From Megalobrama amblycephala (taxonomy: Eukaryota; Chordata; Actinopteri; Cypriniformes; Xenocyprididae), in the NCBI RefSeq assembly GCF_018812025.1, contig NC_063046.1, positions 1,886,171 through 1,950,170 on the forward strand: DNA of 64,000 bases. The letters are read 5' to 3'. The notes beneath the pieces were generated by a model, which was not told the origin of the DNA, ran no database searches, and saw only the letters and a program-made list of their open reading frames with translations. The translations under genes were made by a program, and so were the position numbers. Below are positions 35,035-47,183 of the stretch, in pieces; the stretch's first letter is position 1; each line of letters begins with the position of its first letter.

Positions 35035-36523
35035 CAGTATTTCACAATTGCTAAAACACATTTCTTGAAACCATCACTCATTTTCTCAAAACATTAAACA
35101 CAAATCCAATCTTCAAACTAATTTCACAAAACTTCTGACTCTTATGGCAAAAACAAACAAAGCTTTCAGATCATACACACATTAAGCAAAATATAAACAC
35201 ATACAGATCATTCATTAGACACTACATTAAAAAATGGAAAACACAACATCCAGAACATGAGGTTACAGGAAAAAAAGTATATTGTAACACAGTAAACACA
35301 TTTTGCCATTACATAAAATGTATAGAAATCACAAGTAATGTGAATTTAAAGTATACTGTATGTACTGCAAGTACAGTATTATATTCAATATTATATAGTA
35401 TTGAATGTCTGTATATACAGTACTTACATACTGCAAACTTACAGCAGTCTAAATGCAAATGACTAAAAGGTCAAAGAAAACTCTAAATGAAAAGCATTAT
35501 ACAATACACACACACACACACAAAAAAAAGTTCAGAGTCAGTGAGAGATTCATTCTGCTTCAGCATCATGTCTTCATGTTGGGTCCGGCCTAAATCAAGT
35601 CAAGTCACCTTTATTTCAATTGCAATTTATACTACACAGATACTAGTCTAGTCTAGTCTAGTATAATATAGTATAGTCAAAGCAGCTTTACAGTGATAAC
35701 AGATACATGATGATCAGTAATGCAAAGAGGGTTCATTTTGGCTGTACAGCTCTAAAAGAAAATAGTGTCATTGTTCAGCTGAAGTCAGTTCAGTGTTGAT
35801 TCACTTACATTGTAAAGACCATCAATTATTATGTAAATTACTGTAATTATTTTCCTCTATAAAGCAGTTCTGCAGAAAACAGTGATGTCATCATCTAGGC
35901 TAGCTTAGTTCAGTTCTCATCCTATAATGTCAGTACTGTCAGATCAATAATATTGTTGAATATTATTGAATATTGTTGAGGACATTTTCCACATCACAGG
36001 CAATGTCATCTCTTGCCAGGCAAAGGGAAAAACCTGTGCCGGATCCAGCCTTGACAGCCTTGTCTCCACACCCCTTGCTCTCATCATCCTCTTACACATA
36101 CTCTTCCTCCTCTACTTTTCAGATTGTTTCCATCTATTGTTGGTATCATCATTCAGCACCTGTTTCACCTGTGCACTCTGAACTGACCTATATTTTATAC
36201 AGTTGATTTGATCACATCATTAGAAATAAGTGTGAATAATTTTGAGTCACTGTGTTTAAAGGATGACAACTGTGTTGTAGTTGTGTTTAACTTTTGCCAC
36301 ATGTATTTACCATTTTGCAACACAGTGCAAAATGTGTTTTAGTGAGTAAGAATGTGTTTAGAGTTTTGCAAAAAGAGTGGATGAGATTTGCAAACAGTGT
36401 CTTAACTACCTGAACTTGTTTAAGGTTTTGCCTACAAAGTGACTGATTCGACAAATGGGTTTAGGCCACTGAGCATTGGGTTCAGAGAATGGGGTTTAGT
36501 GTTTTAGCAATTGTGAAATACTG
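35035..36523. mobile_element. Tc1/mariner-like non-autonomous element with TA flanks
   Basis: The ends 'cagtatttcacaattgct' (35035 on) and 'agcaattgtgaaatactg' (to 36523) are perfect inverted repeats of 18 bases flanked by TA (35033-35034, 36524-36525). The terminal CAGT and TA target fit Tc1/mariner-type elements. It contains a LINE-tail fragment. Frames at 35966-36206 show nothing recognisable. Confidence 0.75.
35595..35960 (-). mobile_element. CR1/L2 LINE 3'-tail fragment
   Basis: 'aagtcaagtcacctttattt' and 'caaagcagctttaca' match the inverted 3' end of the LINE at 48516-48620. Only the 3' end is present. The insertion site is inside the TA-flanked element. The 3' boundary (toward 35960) is approximate. 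Confidence 0.65.
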
Positions 36524-36669
36524 TAATAAGGTAAAAATATAGGCTATTATTTTATTAAATTATGTAGCCTAGGCATTACAGTTTTTTTCAATTGCTAACA
36601 AGCGTTTAGCAATACTTAAAGTACTTTTTCCTAAACTCTTAACACAGCAACACACAAACATCACACAAT

Positions 36670-37699
36670 CCCGCTCCCGCGGGACCCAACGCAAATCTCG
36701 CGGGAGCGGGCGGTTTTACCTTTGCTGCAGGCGGGAGTGGGCGGTCAGAAAACTTTGCGGGAGACCCGCAGGAAACGGTGGGATTTGGCATGTAATAGAA
36801 ACGGAGTCAACATATGAAGTTAAGAAGAAAATTAAAGCGGCTCTTTACTTGACAAAAGCAAAGCAAGACAAGTCAGACACTTGGAAACAATTCTTAAAAT
36901 TCGCGCGTTTTATTTTGAGCATTCTCGCATCTAGTGCACCGTCAGAGAGGGCATTAGTGTGTGTGGGCGGATCATGGAAGAAAGATGCACAAGTCTGCGA
37001 CCGCAGTCAGCAATATACTTTTCCTTCATAGTAATATGAAGTAAGCAATGCAAGGCCCAGTGATCAAATTCGTTTGTTTAAGTAGGCTACGTTATTTTTA
37101 TTTATTTATTAGTATTATTTATTTTCTTTGCAATAGCCTGTTAAGCAAGGCATTCTATTTATTTTATTTATTTCGTTTTGTATTTAATTTGTTTAAAGTA
37201 TATCTAGTATGTGTTTATTTAATAAGTTAAAGTTATTTCGTATTGTGCTTTGGCTTATTTACTTAAACTGTTATTTAAACTGCTTGTTTAGTTAATCGTT
37301 CGGTGGGTGTGTATGCAGTAGCCTGCGTTTAAAAACTGAGGTGCCGCTAGTTGTGGTTTTGTTTTAACGGTTAATGTTTTATAATGCTAATAAAACATAC
37401 CCAATGTTTTTATCACGTGTGGTGCTTTGGTTTTGCGGCTACTTCATCTTATTTTTACGCAATCATGTTTAAAGTCTGTTATTCTCGATGTTAACGAATT
37501 TAGTCTGAGAGTATTTGTTTAGGCCTATTTTTTACAAGCTCTGAGAGAAAGTCCGCGGGAGCGGGCGGGAGTGGACACAAACATTGCGGGCGCGGGCGGG
37601 AGTGGAACACGCGGGTTGCGGGAGCGGGCGGTCCTGGTCAGACATTCAGCGGGAGCGGGCGGGTGCGGGTTAAGGAAATCAGTCCCGCGCAGGGCTCTA
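36670..37699 (+). mobile_element. hAT transposon remnant with GC-rich ends
   Basis: Both margins are made of 'gcgggagcgggcgg'-type sequence: inverted 'cccgctcccgcggg' at the left and repeated 'gcgggagcgggcggg' near 37556, 37618 and 37650. In between is the dimerisation motif of a hAT transposase. No 8-bp duplication could be found, because the host element lost sequence at the junction. Confidence 0.65.
36849..37031 (+). pseudogene. hAT transposase C-terminal fragment
   Basis: The 60 codons include LASSAPSERALVCVGG, which corresponds to the conserved 'ASSAPSER.FS.AG' stretch of the hAT C-terminal dimerisation domain. The rest of the transposase is missing. Confidence 0.7.
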
Positions 37700-39309
37700 A
37701 ATCAAAGCGTAATGACTGTCAAAATACTAACAGTTGATGGCATTATGAAAACTGCATTACTTGTCATGTTTCGGTTCTAACTGGAGAAAATATGAAATCC
37801 ATTGTTTTCATAATTCAGTTTCCTTTTACTACAGTAATAGTATAATGCATGTAAGCCATTCTATATTTTTGGTTGAGTGTTGAATGTGTGCATTCTTGGC
37901 AACAGAAGTGAATCATTATTTTATAGAATGTGCAGTAGAAAAAAAGAAGAAGAAAGTAACAGAATTGCTCAGGTCAGCTACTGGTCATATAAGTCCCCTA
38001 TGCAGGACTTCAGTGCCCCCTTGGTTGAAATCTCTTTCTGGGGTTGGGTGTGTGGTGTTGATGTTGCCCTCATAGAGGTTGGGATGGTGTCCCATTGGTA
38101 GTTAGTGCCCTACGCAGACCACATATTCTGCATATATGGAACAGTGGTAGTGGAATCATTGTAGTAAAAGCTTTACATGAAGCTTTTACTGAAATGAAAA
38201 CATGAAATTGCTGCCATTGATCAACAACAAATCCAACATACATGGCCTTTGGTTACTGTTGAAGCTTTTTTTCCACCACAGAATAAAAAAGTATAAAAGG
38301 TAATTGTGACTTTTTATCTCACAATTCAATTTTTTTATTTTTTTTTATTTTGCAATTGTGAATATACATCTCACAATTCTGACTTTTTCCTCTCCGAATT
38401 GTGATATGTAAACTATAGGAATTGAGTTTAAAAAGTCAGAATTGTGAGATAAAAAGACATAATTACCTTTTTTATTTTCTATTCATGGCAGAAATAAGCT
38501 TTCATAGGTTCCACGTGTAAGTGAAAAAAAAACAGATGCACAGTCCAGCATTCTTCCTCCTCTCCCATACCTCTTCTTCTCCCTTGTCCTGATCCAACTT
38601 CTCCTTTCCTCCTTCATCTATTCTTCTCCCTTACCCAGATATTATTTTCTCTCTGCTCCTCTGTGTTGTTCTTCATCCACACTGAACAAATCCGATTCAA
38701 AGAGTCCTATTCTACTGTGTATGTCCATGTAATGGAAAGATCTTCAACCCCTGACTATGCTTCCAACTGAGACTGGAATCTGCTATTTCTCAATATTTCA
38801 GTGATCTGCTAATTAAAAATGCTTATCAATTGTTTCAGTATTTGTTTTATGTATTTTTTTATTTTTCAATACTTTTGAGCTGCTGTTGTTGCAGAATTAG
38901 AGGTTTTATCCTATATTTAAAGATTGGAACATTGGGTCTTCATTTCTGACTTGCTGTGTTTAAGCATTTGCAAATAAGATGAGAAAGATCCATGATTTTG
39001 ATATGAGGTAAGCTTATATGAAAAGAAAATTTAAGCATTTAAGAAATGTGTTAATTGATTGCATTTTGTGTGAAAACGACATGAATTGTGTTAATGGTAT
39101 GGCCACAACAGTCGGATGTTCTGCTAAATGTGTTTAGAGTTTTGAAAATGTGACTACAGAATGGACAAAAGTATGTTAGCAATTGAAAAAAACTGTAAAT
39201 CAATTTAATGTGTTTTTATAACAGCAAGGTATAATTTGTGGCATTGTTGTTAACTCATTAAACTTTAAGAGATAATTAGTGGATGATTTAAAAAGAGCCG
39301 TTAATCATC

Positions 39310-39560
39310 TGTAGCGTATTCAAATCATAACGGTCGCCTGAGGGCGCTCAAAGACCACGTCATCTGTGAGTGTGAGCGTTTCTAACAAACTAAAAAAAAC
39401 TGAAGCAAACGGCTTCCGGTCGAAATGGCGGGCTGAACGCATGTGTTTTTACCGAGCTGCCTAGCTGATCTCCCACTTTAGTCTTGAAACGTACAAAAGT
39501 CTCACTTACGCCTACCTAGAATAGCATTTAAACACCATATGTGTGTTTTGTATTTCCAAA
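39310..39560 (+). other. Probable 5' UTR of L1-type LINE
   Basis: Short non-coding segment with moderate GC between the TA-flanked element and the ORF1 ATG. 'ttccggtcgaaatggcggg' resembles a promoter-proximal 5' UTR, but no factor site is certain. Confidence 0.35.
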
Positions 39561-42074
39561 ATGCGGAAATCTTCACAGCAAGCTAACCTCCCGAAGATTA
39601 TTATCCCTCCGGCCCATGGCTCGACCCCAGTTTCGGTCTCGGACGATTCAGAAATGGAGGTACAATCTGCTCAAACAGATAAACGCTGTGACTCGTCACA
39701 CTTCACCCCTACCAAATCAAACGCCTTGAAAAAATTAAGACCTCACGATGAAGAAATGCAACTAATGCAACTATTCTGCAAGCAATAACTTCACTGACGG
39801 CTCGCTTTGACTCACAAAATGAAAAACTAGAAGAAATGGCGAACCAAATGCGAAAGAACAGTGTCATGATCGCAGAGATTTCCAAGGCTGTCGAATTCAA
39901 TGCCTCTGAAATTAAAGAGTGCAAAGATAAGTGCCTAGAGACGAGCAAATCCCTTCTGGGATTAACAACATCACACAAAGACCTGGCGAGTAGAACCCCA
40001 GCTAACACACGACGTAACAGTTACGTAATGTATTCGTACTTTTTGGTAATTTAATGACTTACTAACTGACAACGTAACTGCGACGTCGCATGCCAGTAAT
40101 TTCATTACCGTCAGATTACCATCTCACAACGTCGTCAGTACGATCTCCTAACGTTATAAGATTACCAAGGACGTTCCAGATACGTACTCTATTCGTAATA
40201 TAATGGTCATTCCATGACTTACTAGTAACGTAACTACAACGTTGTATGCCCGTAATATTATTACCATCAAATTACCATATCACAACGTCGTCAGTACGTT
40301 CTCCTAACGTTATAAGATTACCAAGGACGTTCCAGATACGTACTCTATTCGTAATATAATGGTCATTCCATGACTTACCAGTAACGTAACTACAACGTTG
40401 TATACCCGTAATATTATTACCATCAAATTACCATATCACAACGTCGTCAGTACGATCTCCTAACGTTATAAGAAAACCAAGGACGTTGCAGATACGTACT
40501 CTATTGGTAATATAATGGTTATTCCATGACTTACTGGCAACGTAACAGCAACGTCATGTGCTGGTAATTTCATCATTTACACCTTCTTTATATGTTATTA
40601 TTAACAGAATTTGCCATTTAAAATGTGTAATTAAACGTCAGACACAAGACTGAAATGTCCCTTAAGTCAGAATATGGATGACTGCTTTTTATATAGTGAC
40701 GTGACATACAGCGTGCGCCTCCACAAATGGAGTGCGTGCGCGCCCATAGTATGTTGACAAGTGAGTGAAGTTAATTTTTCTGAGAGAAGAATTTATTTTT
40801 CCGAGGTGACAACGAATAAATGGCTTTTATAAAAATGTATAAAGTTAACTTTGGAAAGACACAAAACCTTTTTTTATTGTTATGTTTACGTTAGTGCTGG
40901 TGGCCGTTAGAGTTGCCATGGCAACTGGGAAAACATTCAAGCTGCTGGAGAGGACAGCATCGACGTTTCTCCGTGTTTCTCGTCAGTTTTATAGCAATAA
41001 AGTTCAACAACTGCGTCAGACTTGTTAAGTAACATTACCCACAGTCTACCTTAAGTACGTTATGTTAATATTTTTACCTCTGTGATTATATGGTATCTTT
41101 CCTTGATCGTCTGAAATATATGTTAGCAAAATGTTACGCTAGCATAGCATATGTTTTTAATAATACTGAGTGCAAAACGTCTTGAATGCTTTTATTTTAT
41201 GTTTCGCTGTAGGCTATATGTTTTTATTTATAGTTTGAGTGTATTTTATTATTTTTATTTAGAGTTTTGATCATGTTCTGTGTGTTTTTCACAATAAATG
41301 AATTTAATTCATTTTGAGGTCTGCATTCATCATTCACAGCTGTTGGAATAGCCTTTAAATTAGTTTGGGCAAATGAGGACATAAATTAGGTTAAACTACT
41401 GCATGTCCGCCCACAGAAAAACAAATAAATATAAAAATTACCAACTGATTACCAGCATACAACTATTGATACACAACGTTGCCACGACGTCGCAGTTACT
41501 AACTGGCAACGTCACAAAGTTACGTTGTGGCAACGCATCCGGGAATTTCACTTTTCCGGTTGCCACAACGTAACTAGTTACGTCGCCACGACGAAAGTTT
41601 GGTCACCAAATTACGTTGCAGTTACGTAACAGTCACGTATTTGGGACATCTGAATTCGAGCGGTATAAAAGAAGATGGAATCTTTGGATCAACGGTATGA
41701 AAGAAAAGCCTGAAGAGGATCCTCGCAGGAAAGTGATCAGCCTTTTTGCTGAAATTGCACCGCACCTGGTTCAGAAATTAGAAGATATCATTGATACAGT
41801 TCACCGAATCGGCAAGAAGGAACCAGGGAAACCAAGGCAGATGATTGTGCAGTTTACAATGCGAAAATATAGGGATGAAATTTGGAAATCAACAAAAAAC
41901 TCCTCAGTCTGCCGAGAACACGGAGTTCGATTCACGGAGGATCTGTCGAGGAAGGACCGGCTGGCCCGCGCTGCGCTATGGCCTTTGATCGACCAGGCGC
42001 GTAAAGAAGGAAAGAAAGCGTACTACCGAGGACCGTTTGGTTACATTGAAGGAAAACGCATTGAATCGACATGA
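39561..42074 (+). pseudogene. L1-type LINE ORF1, frameshifted and interrupted
   Basis: ORF1p of L1 elements is an RNA-binding coiled-coil trimer. The N-terminal part begins MRKSSQQANLPKIII (39561) and runs to 39788; after a frameshift a coiled-coil segment follows (39836-39995: NEKLEEMANQMRKNS). The R3 element then interrupts the gene. After it comes the RRM/C-terminal part (41640-42074) with RRWNLWINGMKEKPEEDPRR, FAEIAPHL, DTVHRIGKK, GVRFTEDLSRKDRLAR and the end near YRGPFGYIEGKRI. No ORF2 (endonuclease/RT) follows within the window. Confidence 0.85.
39997..41639 (-). mobile_element. R3 element inserted in L1 ORF1
   Basis: An inverted copy of 30513-33143 without the 1156-bp insertion. The left end 'cccagctaacacacgacg' is intact. 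The right end stops at 'taacagtcacgta' and lacks the last ~16 bases of the element, so that side is either truncated or diverged. Internal 'aacgttataagattaccaa' segments repeat at about 130-bp spacing (40140-40480). Confidence 0.7.
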
Positions 42075-42134
42075 TTTTTCACTTGAACTGATTACGGGTA
42101 GGGTCGTATGAGATATGACTGTTTTTGGAGACGC

Positions 42135-42725
42135 ACTAGGTTCCCAGCAAACACAGTACGTTGTGACGACGTTGTCAGTTATGTTCCATTTTTTAGAATC
42201 TTGGCTAACGTTCCAGAAACCTCGCGGGCACGTCCTCAAAAGACGTCACTGGTTAATCCCACGGAGAACGTTGTAGCAACGTGGTCCATTGATCTCCTGA
42301 TAACTTTCCAGATGTTGCATTGAGCCAACATTATGTTTGTTAATATGGCATTTGGATATTATTAGTAAATTTAATTGATTCAAACTTTTTAAATGAATCG
42401 ATGTAGTTTTATTTATATGTGAGATATACCTAATAGCCTACTACATATTCATAAAATATTTGCCAGCAAAACTACCTAACATTTCACTTAATAAATTGTG
42501 ATTATTCATATATTTGTGAACAAAAGAGGTTTACTGAATGACAACGTTGTGAGGATGTCGTGGTAAAGTTCCATTTTTTTTTTTTTTTTTTTTTAAGAAT
42601 CTTGGCCAACGTTCCAGAAACGTCGCGGGCACGTCCTCAAAAGATGTCGCTGGTTAATCCCAGGGAGAACGTTGTAGCGACGTGGTCCATTTGTCTCCTG
42701 ATAACGTTCCAGATATGTAACTTTT
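42135..42725 (+). repeat. Two direct ~180-bp ACGTT-rich repeats
   Basis: 42145-42320 and 42540-42720 share 'cgttccagaaac.tcgcgggcacgtcctcaaaag' and 'ggagaacgttgtag'. They resemble R3 in motif content but not in order. The second holds a run of about 24 T. Confidence 0.7.
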
Positions 42726-42821
42726 TGTGTTCAAAATTTACAAAAATTATACAATGGGAATGTACAACATGAATGCATTTTCCAAACCATGTTTTTGTCT
42801 TACCCTGAATCATTATGGTAC

Positions 42822-42862
42822 ACCCAGAGCCGTTGAAAAACTCATATTTAACGGCTCTGGGT
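42822..42862. repeat. 13-bp inverted repeat with 15-base loop
   Basis: 'acccagagccgtt' (42822-42834) and its reverse complement (42850-42862). Confidence 0.8.
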
Positions 42863-43129
42863 ACACCTATAATAAGTGTTTATATTCGGACTATTTTAGA
42901 CCAGTCTGGTAGGAACCGCTGCGGAGTAGCACAAATACCTGCGAGACTTGTCATAGACATAAACAGAGAGAAGTAGCTCCGGCTACAATGTTCTTCCGCA
43001 AGTTGCACGCCATTCTGTTTAACCGTTAGAGAGCAAAAAGTTACGGACTTGTTTATATATTATATGTTGTGGCACGCGCGAAACAAATTCGAAATTTTAA
43101 ACAAGCGAGTCAAATGGACTTTCGGAGAA

Positions 43130-43202
43130 TCTGAGTACTGCGCATGCGCATCATTTTGTTTTGTAACGGTCGACTTCCAGCACACAGACACGGAGTAAAA
43201 GG
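43130..43202 (+). promoter_or_regulatory. Candidate promoter and 5' non-coding exon
   Basis: 'ctgcgcatgcgca' (about 43139) matches the NRF1 palindrome commonly found in vertebrate CpG promoters. About 55 bases on, 'gagtaaaag' is followed by the donor-like 'gtaagc' (from 43203). CpG is unusually dense for this window between 43060 and 43200. This could start the gene to which the exon candidates at 46.6-47.5 kb belong, or be part of a repeat. Confidence 0.3.
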
Positions 43203-44041
43203 TAAGCCCTACAAATCTGCTTTTATTAATCGTTTTTGCCCATGTGACACTAAATATCACTTGTGATGAGTAATGTTAGTCCAGTGTTTTTGGTTTTCTA
43301 AATTTATTTCATAAATAAATTCCGTTTGGTTAATGTGCACACGGAGCGCTGTCCCCCATCCAGCCATAAAAGCTGTCAGGTAATTCACATGGTTGAATTT
43401 CACAATTCAATTACTCACAAAGACAAAGAGATGTTAATAATTCTGAATTCGAGAGGTCAGCAATTTTACTATTTGATACATTAACACTTTTTATTTAATT
43501 CAGAATGAAATCATTGTGATTGATGAATCTGAATATAGTTGATGTGTACATTTATTTAGAAATCGGATTTGATATTTTAAAATGCACTGTCTGTGCAAAA
43601 TTACAGACTTTCCCGCTGTTGGTGCATATTAACCATCATCCTGTCATTGCTTCTTTTCTGTTTCAAAAAGCAGACTTTATATTTATCATTCCAGATCCTG
43701 ATTAGGAGACGCAGAGAACATGAAGCTATGTGCCGTGCTGCTTATAATTATCAAGCAGTAAAAATGCTTAAAACTAAACAGAAGCATTTTGAAATTTTAT
43801 GACAACAGTCATTTATTACACTGCATTCATTCAACAACAGTGGTTAGTTTTGTATGTCACGGCATCATTTCTACATCATTCCACATGCTTTACACTTTCA
43901 AATTTCAGTTTTTAATCTGATCAAGTGTTTACATATCCTATCGAACAGATTAGAAAAGGTTTAAACCACCCCTTACAATCAGAATGAAATTTTAAAATCT
44001 GATTTGGCAAATTTATTCTGAATTACATGGTTGTATGTGAC
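43203..44041. other. No gene seen
   Basis: AT-rich intron-like sequence. 'MKLCAVLLIIIKQ' can be read from 43720 but stops at once; I do not call it. Confidence 0.4.
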
Positions 44042-44152
44042 TTAAAGGGATAGTTCACCCAAAAATGAAAATTCTGTCATCATTTACTCACCCTCAGCTT
44101 GTTCCAAAGCTGTATAAATTTCTTCTGTTAAAAACCACCATTGACTTCCATA

Positions 44153-46473
44153 GTTCCCTTTCGATACTTCACTCGTACTGCGTATGGGGGAAAGTCTTCC
44201 TTTTCCCCGCTACTGAAGCCTTTTCAATAACGCAGTGCAACTGCACCGTCATTGGTTCACTCATAGACAAGTTGTTGAACCAATGACGGCGCGGCACAGC
44301 TGCGCGGCCTATGGCGACAAAGTGCGCGAATATCCCCGCCAAAAAGGGGCGGGGTCTAGGGCTATATAAGCAGGCGTTTCGCCATAGGATTTCAGTTCTC
44401 TCTCCTTCAGCGACGACTGCAACTTTTCCTCGCCGATCTCCGCCTGAAGCCTTTGCCGCCTGGGAAGAAGCTGACTGGAAGACGCTCTCTGCCATCGTTG
44501 AAGAGGCCCCGCAGCGGACTGCTGAGCTCGCCGGACTGAAATCGCCAGCGCCCTCATCGACTGCCGCCCCGAGCGCCGTCTAGAGCCGCCTGCTTCCCGA
44601 TTCCGGCTGTCCGCCAGCGTGTCTCCTGCCGCCATCCGGCGCTTCTATTAGAGCACCTTCCCCCGGTTTTTCGGCCGCACTAAAAGAGCTTTTCCCCACG
44701 GTTTCCACTGCTCTAAAAGAGCTTCCAGCGGCCCTCGCCACTCTAAAAGAGCCCCACAAACGCCATTCTAATGGCGGCGGCGTTGATGTAAATGCCGCGC
44801 CACGTTTGTGGCACATGCAGAGCCCCTCTCACATGCAGAGCCGCGCTCACCAGGACCTCATGTTCTCACTGCGAGAGCATGAGTCTCGCCTCGCTGCACT
44901 CACGGATCGCCTTCTTCAGTGAGCCGGCTAGGAAGAGACAGCGGGGTAGAGCAGTCCAGCATTCCTCTAAGACAGGACCTCCTCTCTCAGGCGAACAGGA
45001 CGATCTGGCACCCTCAGCCAGAACTGTGGACTTTGCACCTTTGGTCCCTGGATGGGAGCCTGCTAACCTCCCAGAGGATGTGCTAAATACTATTTCTCAT
45101 GCGAGAGTGCCGTCCACGAGACGCCTCTACGCTCAGAAATGGTCGGTCTTTGTTGGCTGGTGCTCTGCACGCAACATAGACCCAGCGGAGTGTGACATAT
45201 CACTGATACTGTCTTTCCTCCAAGAGCGTTTGGATATGGGTCGCGCCCCCTCAACGCTCAAGGTCTACGTAGCAGCCATTGCAGCGTTTCATGCTCCTAT
45301 TGCTGGCCAGTCAGTGGGACGAAACAACCTTGTGGTGCGTTTCTTGAGAGGTTCTAGGCGGTTAAATCCTCCCCGTCCTCTCACTGTCCCTACCTGGGAC
45401 CTCTCTCTGGTCCTCAGGGCTCTCAAGGGGCCTCCCTTTGAGCCGCTGCGTTCAGCTGACCTTAGGACTCTGACGCTAAAAACCGCTCTGCTACTCGCTT
45501 TAGCATCGGTTAAACGTGTTGGCGATCTGCAGGCTCTCTCTGTGAATCATGTGTGCCTCAAGTTCGGGCCTAACGACTCCAAGGTCGTTCTAAAACCTAG
45601 GCATGGCTACGTCCCTAAGGTGCTCTCGACCCCGTTCAGAGCACAGGTCATTTCCCTCTCAGCGCTTCCTCCCTCAGCGGATGAGCAAGAGTTGGAATTA
45701 CTCTGCCCTGTCAGGGCATTGAGGGCCTATACTGAGCGATCTCAGCCCTTTCGGCAGTCTGATCAGCTCTTTGTCTGCTTTGGTGGCTGCACCAAGGGTT
45801 TGGCGGTCTCTAAGCAACGTTTGTCGCGTTGGATAGTCGATGCTATTGCTCTTTCTTACTCCTCTATGGGCCAAAAAAGCCCCATAGGAGTTAGAGCTCA
45901 CTCCACTAGAGGAATGTCTTCCTCTTGGGCCTGGTCCTATGGAGTCTCCATCAAAGACATCGGCGGCTTCGGCCTCCTCACTTGCCCGCTGGTTCACTAT
46001 TGGTGCCCAAGGCAAGTCCAGTCATTCCCAGCCATGGCACGGCACGGTTGAATTCATTCCCCCATACACAGTACGAGTGAAGTATCGAAAGGGAAAGTAC
46101 TCGGTTACTAACATAACCTCGGTTCCCTGAGATACGGAACGAGTACTGCGATACATGCCGTGCCACGAGGCTGCGGCTTCAGTGTCGTCGCCTCAGTCGA
46201 ATGACCTGAAATCCTATGGCGAAACGCCTGCTTATATAGCCTTAGACCCCGCCCATTTTGGCGGGAATATTTGCGCGCTTTGTCGCCATAGGCCGCGCAG
46301 CTGTGCCGCGCCGTCATTGGTTCAACAACTTGTCTATGAGTGAACCAATGACGGTGCAGTTGCACTGTGTTATTGAAAAGGCTTCAGTAGCGGGGAAAAG
46401 GAAGACTTCCCCCATACGCAGTACTCGTTCCGTATCTCAGGGAACCGAAGTTACATTAGTAACCGAGTACGTT
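44153..46473 (+). mobile_element. DIRS deletion derivative, 2.3 kb
   Basis: Both ITRs, the ICR (about 46050-46150) and terminal GTT (44153-44155 and 46471-46473) are present as in the 5.8-kb element. The rest of gag, all of RT-RNase H and the end of the recombinase are missing. A TATATAA box lies at 44363-44369 in the left ITR. Since it keeps all terminal signals, it could in principle have been mobilised by proteins from full-length copies. Confidence 0.9.
44792..46051 (+). pseudogene. Gag head fused in frame to truncated tyrosine recombinase
   Basis: The 419 codons begin MPRHVCGTCRAPL (gag with CGTC and CSHC motifs, itself shortened) and switch near residue 60 to recombinase-frame sequence (TGPPLSGEQDD). 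The recombinase has box A (SVKRVGDLQ) and HSTRG, but after GVSIKDI it runs into downstream element sequence. The AAGWSS segment and the nucleophile Tyr are therefore deleted. The frame stays open through both junctions, which is notable, but the protein cannot be a working recombinase. Confidence 0.85.
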
Positions 46474-46619
46474 TTTTTTCTAATGTTGGCCCAAAGCAGC
46501 CTGGTAACAAACTTTATTTAAAATATCTTATTTTATAGCTTTGGAACAAGCTGAGGGTGAGTAAATGATGATAGAATTTTCATTTTTGATACTATCATTT
46601 TTAAGTGTGTCGATTTCAG

Positions 46620-46697
46620 TCTTAGAATGTTTCAGCTTGTCGTTCAGTGTGTCCCCAGCTTGAAGGAGTCAGCAGTGAGGGAAGTAATCGTTAAAAT
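46620..46697 (+). other. Candidate exon (low support)
   Basis: 'cgatttcag' precedes and 'gtaagttc' follows a 78-base segment that reads MFQLVVQCVPSLKESAVREV in one frame. That frame does not join in phase to the next candidate exon, so the two need not belong to one transcript. Confidence 0.25.
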
Positions 46698-47183
46698 GTA
46701 AGTTCTTTGAGAATTTGTGCACTGTTTATTATCTAAATGTAATAATGTACACTGCCAGTCAAAGATATTGAGATTTGGAAGGAAAATTTTCGACATAATT
46801 TTTCTAGTCTTCAGTGCCACTTGATCTTTGATCATTCTAATATGCTGAATTGATGCTCGGACATTTCTTTTGAAATGTGTTGCTTCATATTGTTGTGTTC
46901 TTGAGCATCAAATCATCATATTAGAATGATTTCTGAAGGATCATGTGACACTGAAGACTGGAGTAATGATGCTGAAAATTCAGCTTTGATCACAGGAATA
47001 ACTTACTTTTAAAAATAGATTAAAGTAGAATACAGTTAATAGGAAAACTATTTTAGAATATAAGTAAATCTACTTCACAATATTATTATTTTACTTTATT
47101 TTTTCATCAAATGCAGCCTTGGTAGAAGAGACTGCTTTCAAAAGTAAAAATGCAACTTCTAACAATGTAATCTTCTTTTTCAG

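Larger units (their letters stand above)
36579..39195 (+). mobile_element. Tc1/mariner-like non-autonomous element, complete
   Basis: The inverted ends 'cagtttttttcaattgct' (from 36579) and 'gcaattgaaaaaaactg' (to 39195) are flanked by TA. This is the complete relative of 16498-18229. It carries the palindromic block (38295-38470) and the frame at 37877-38101 shared with the other copy. Relative to that copy, about 200 bases after 36669 are replaced by a hAT remnant. Confidence 0.75.
44046..46600. mobile_element. TTAA-flanked MITE, split by a DIRS element
   Basis: The left part 'agggatagttcacccaaaaa' (44046 on) and the right part, ending before TTAA at 46601, are inverted relatives: 'tgaaaattctgtcatcattt' on the left faces 'aaatgatgatagaattttca' on the right. 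Both are flanked by TTAA (44042-44045, 46601-46604). This left end is a very common cyprinid repeat. Kolobok or piggyBac type is suggested by TTAA only. Confidence 0.75.

Noticed and set aside
43720..43761. Short signal-peptide-like reading MKLCAVLLIII
   Set aside because: Stops after 13 codons and the downstream donor is weak; chance.
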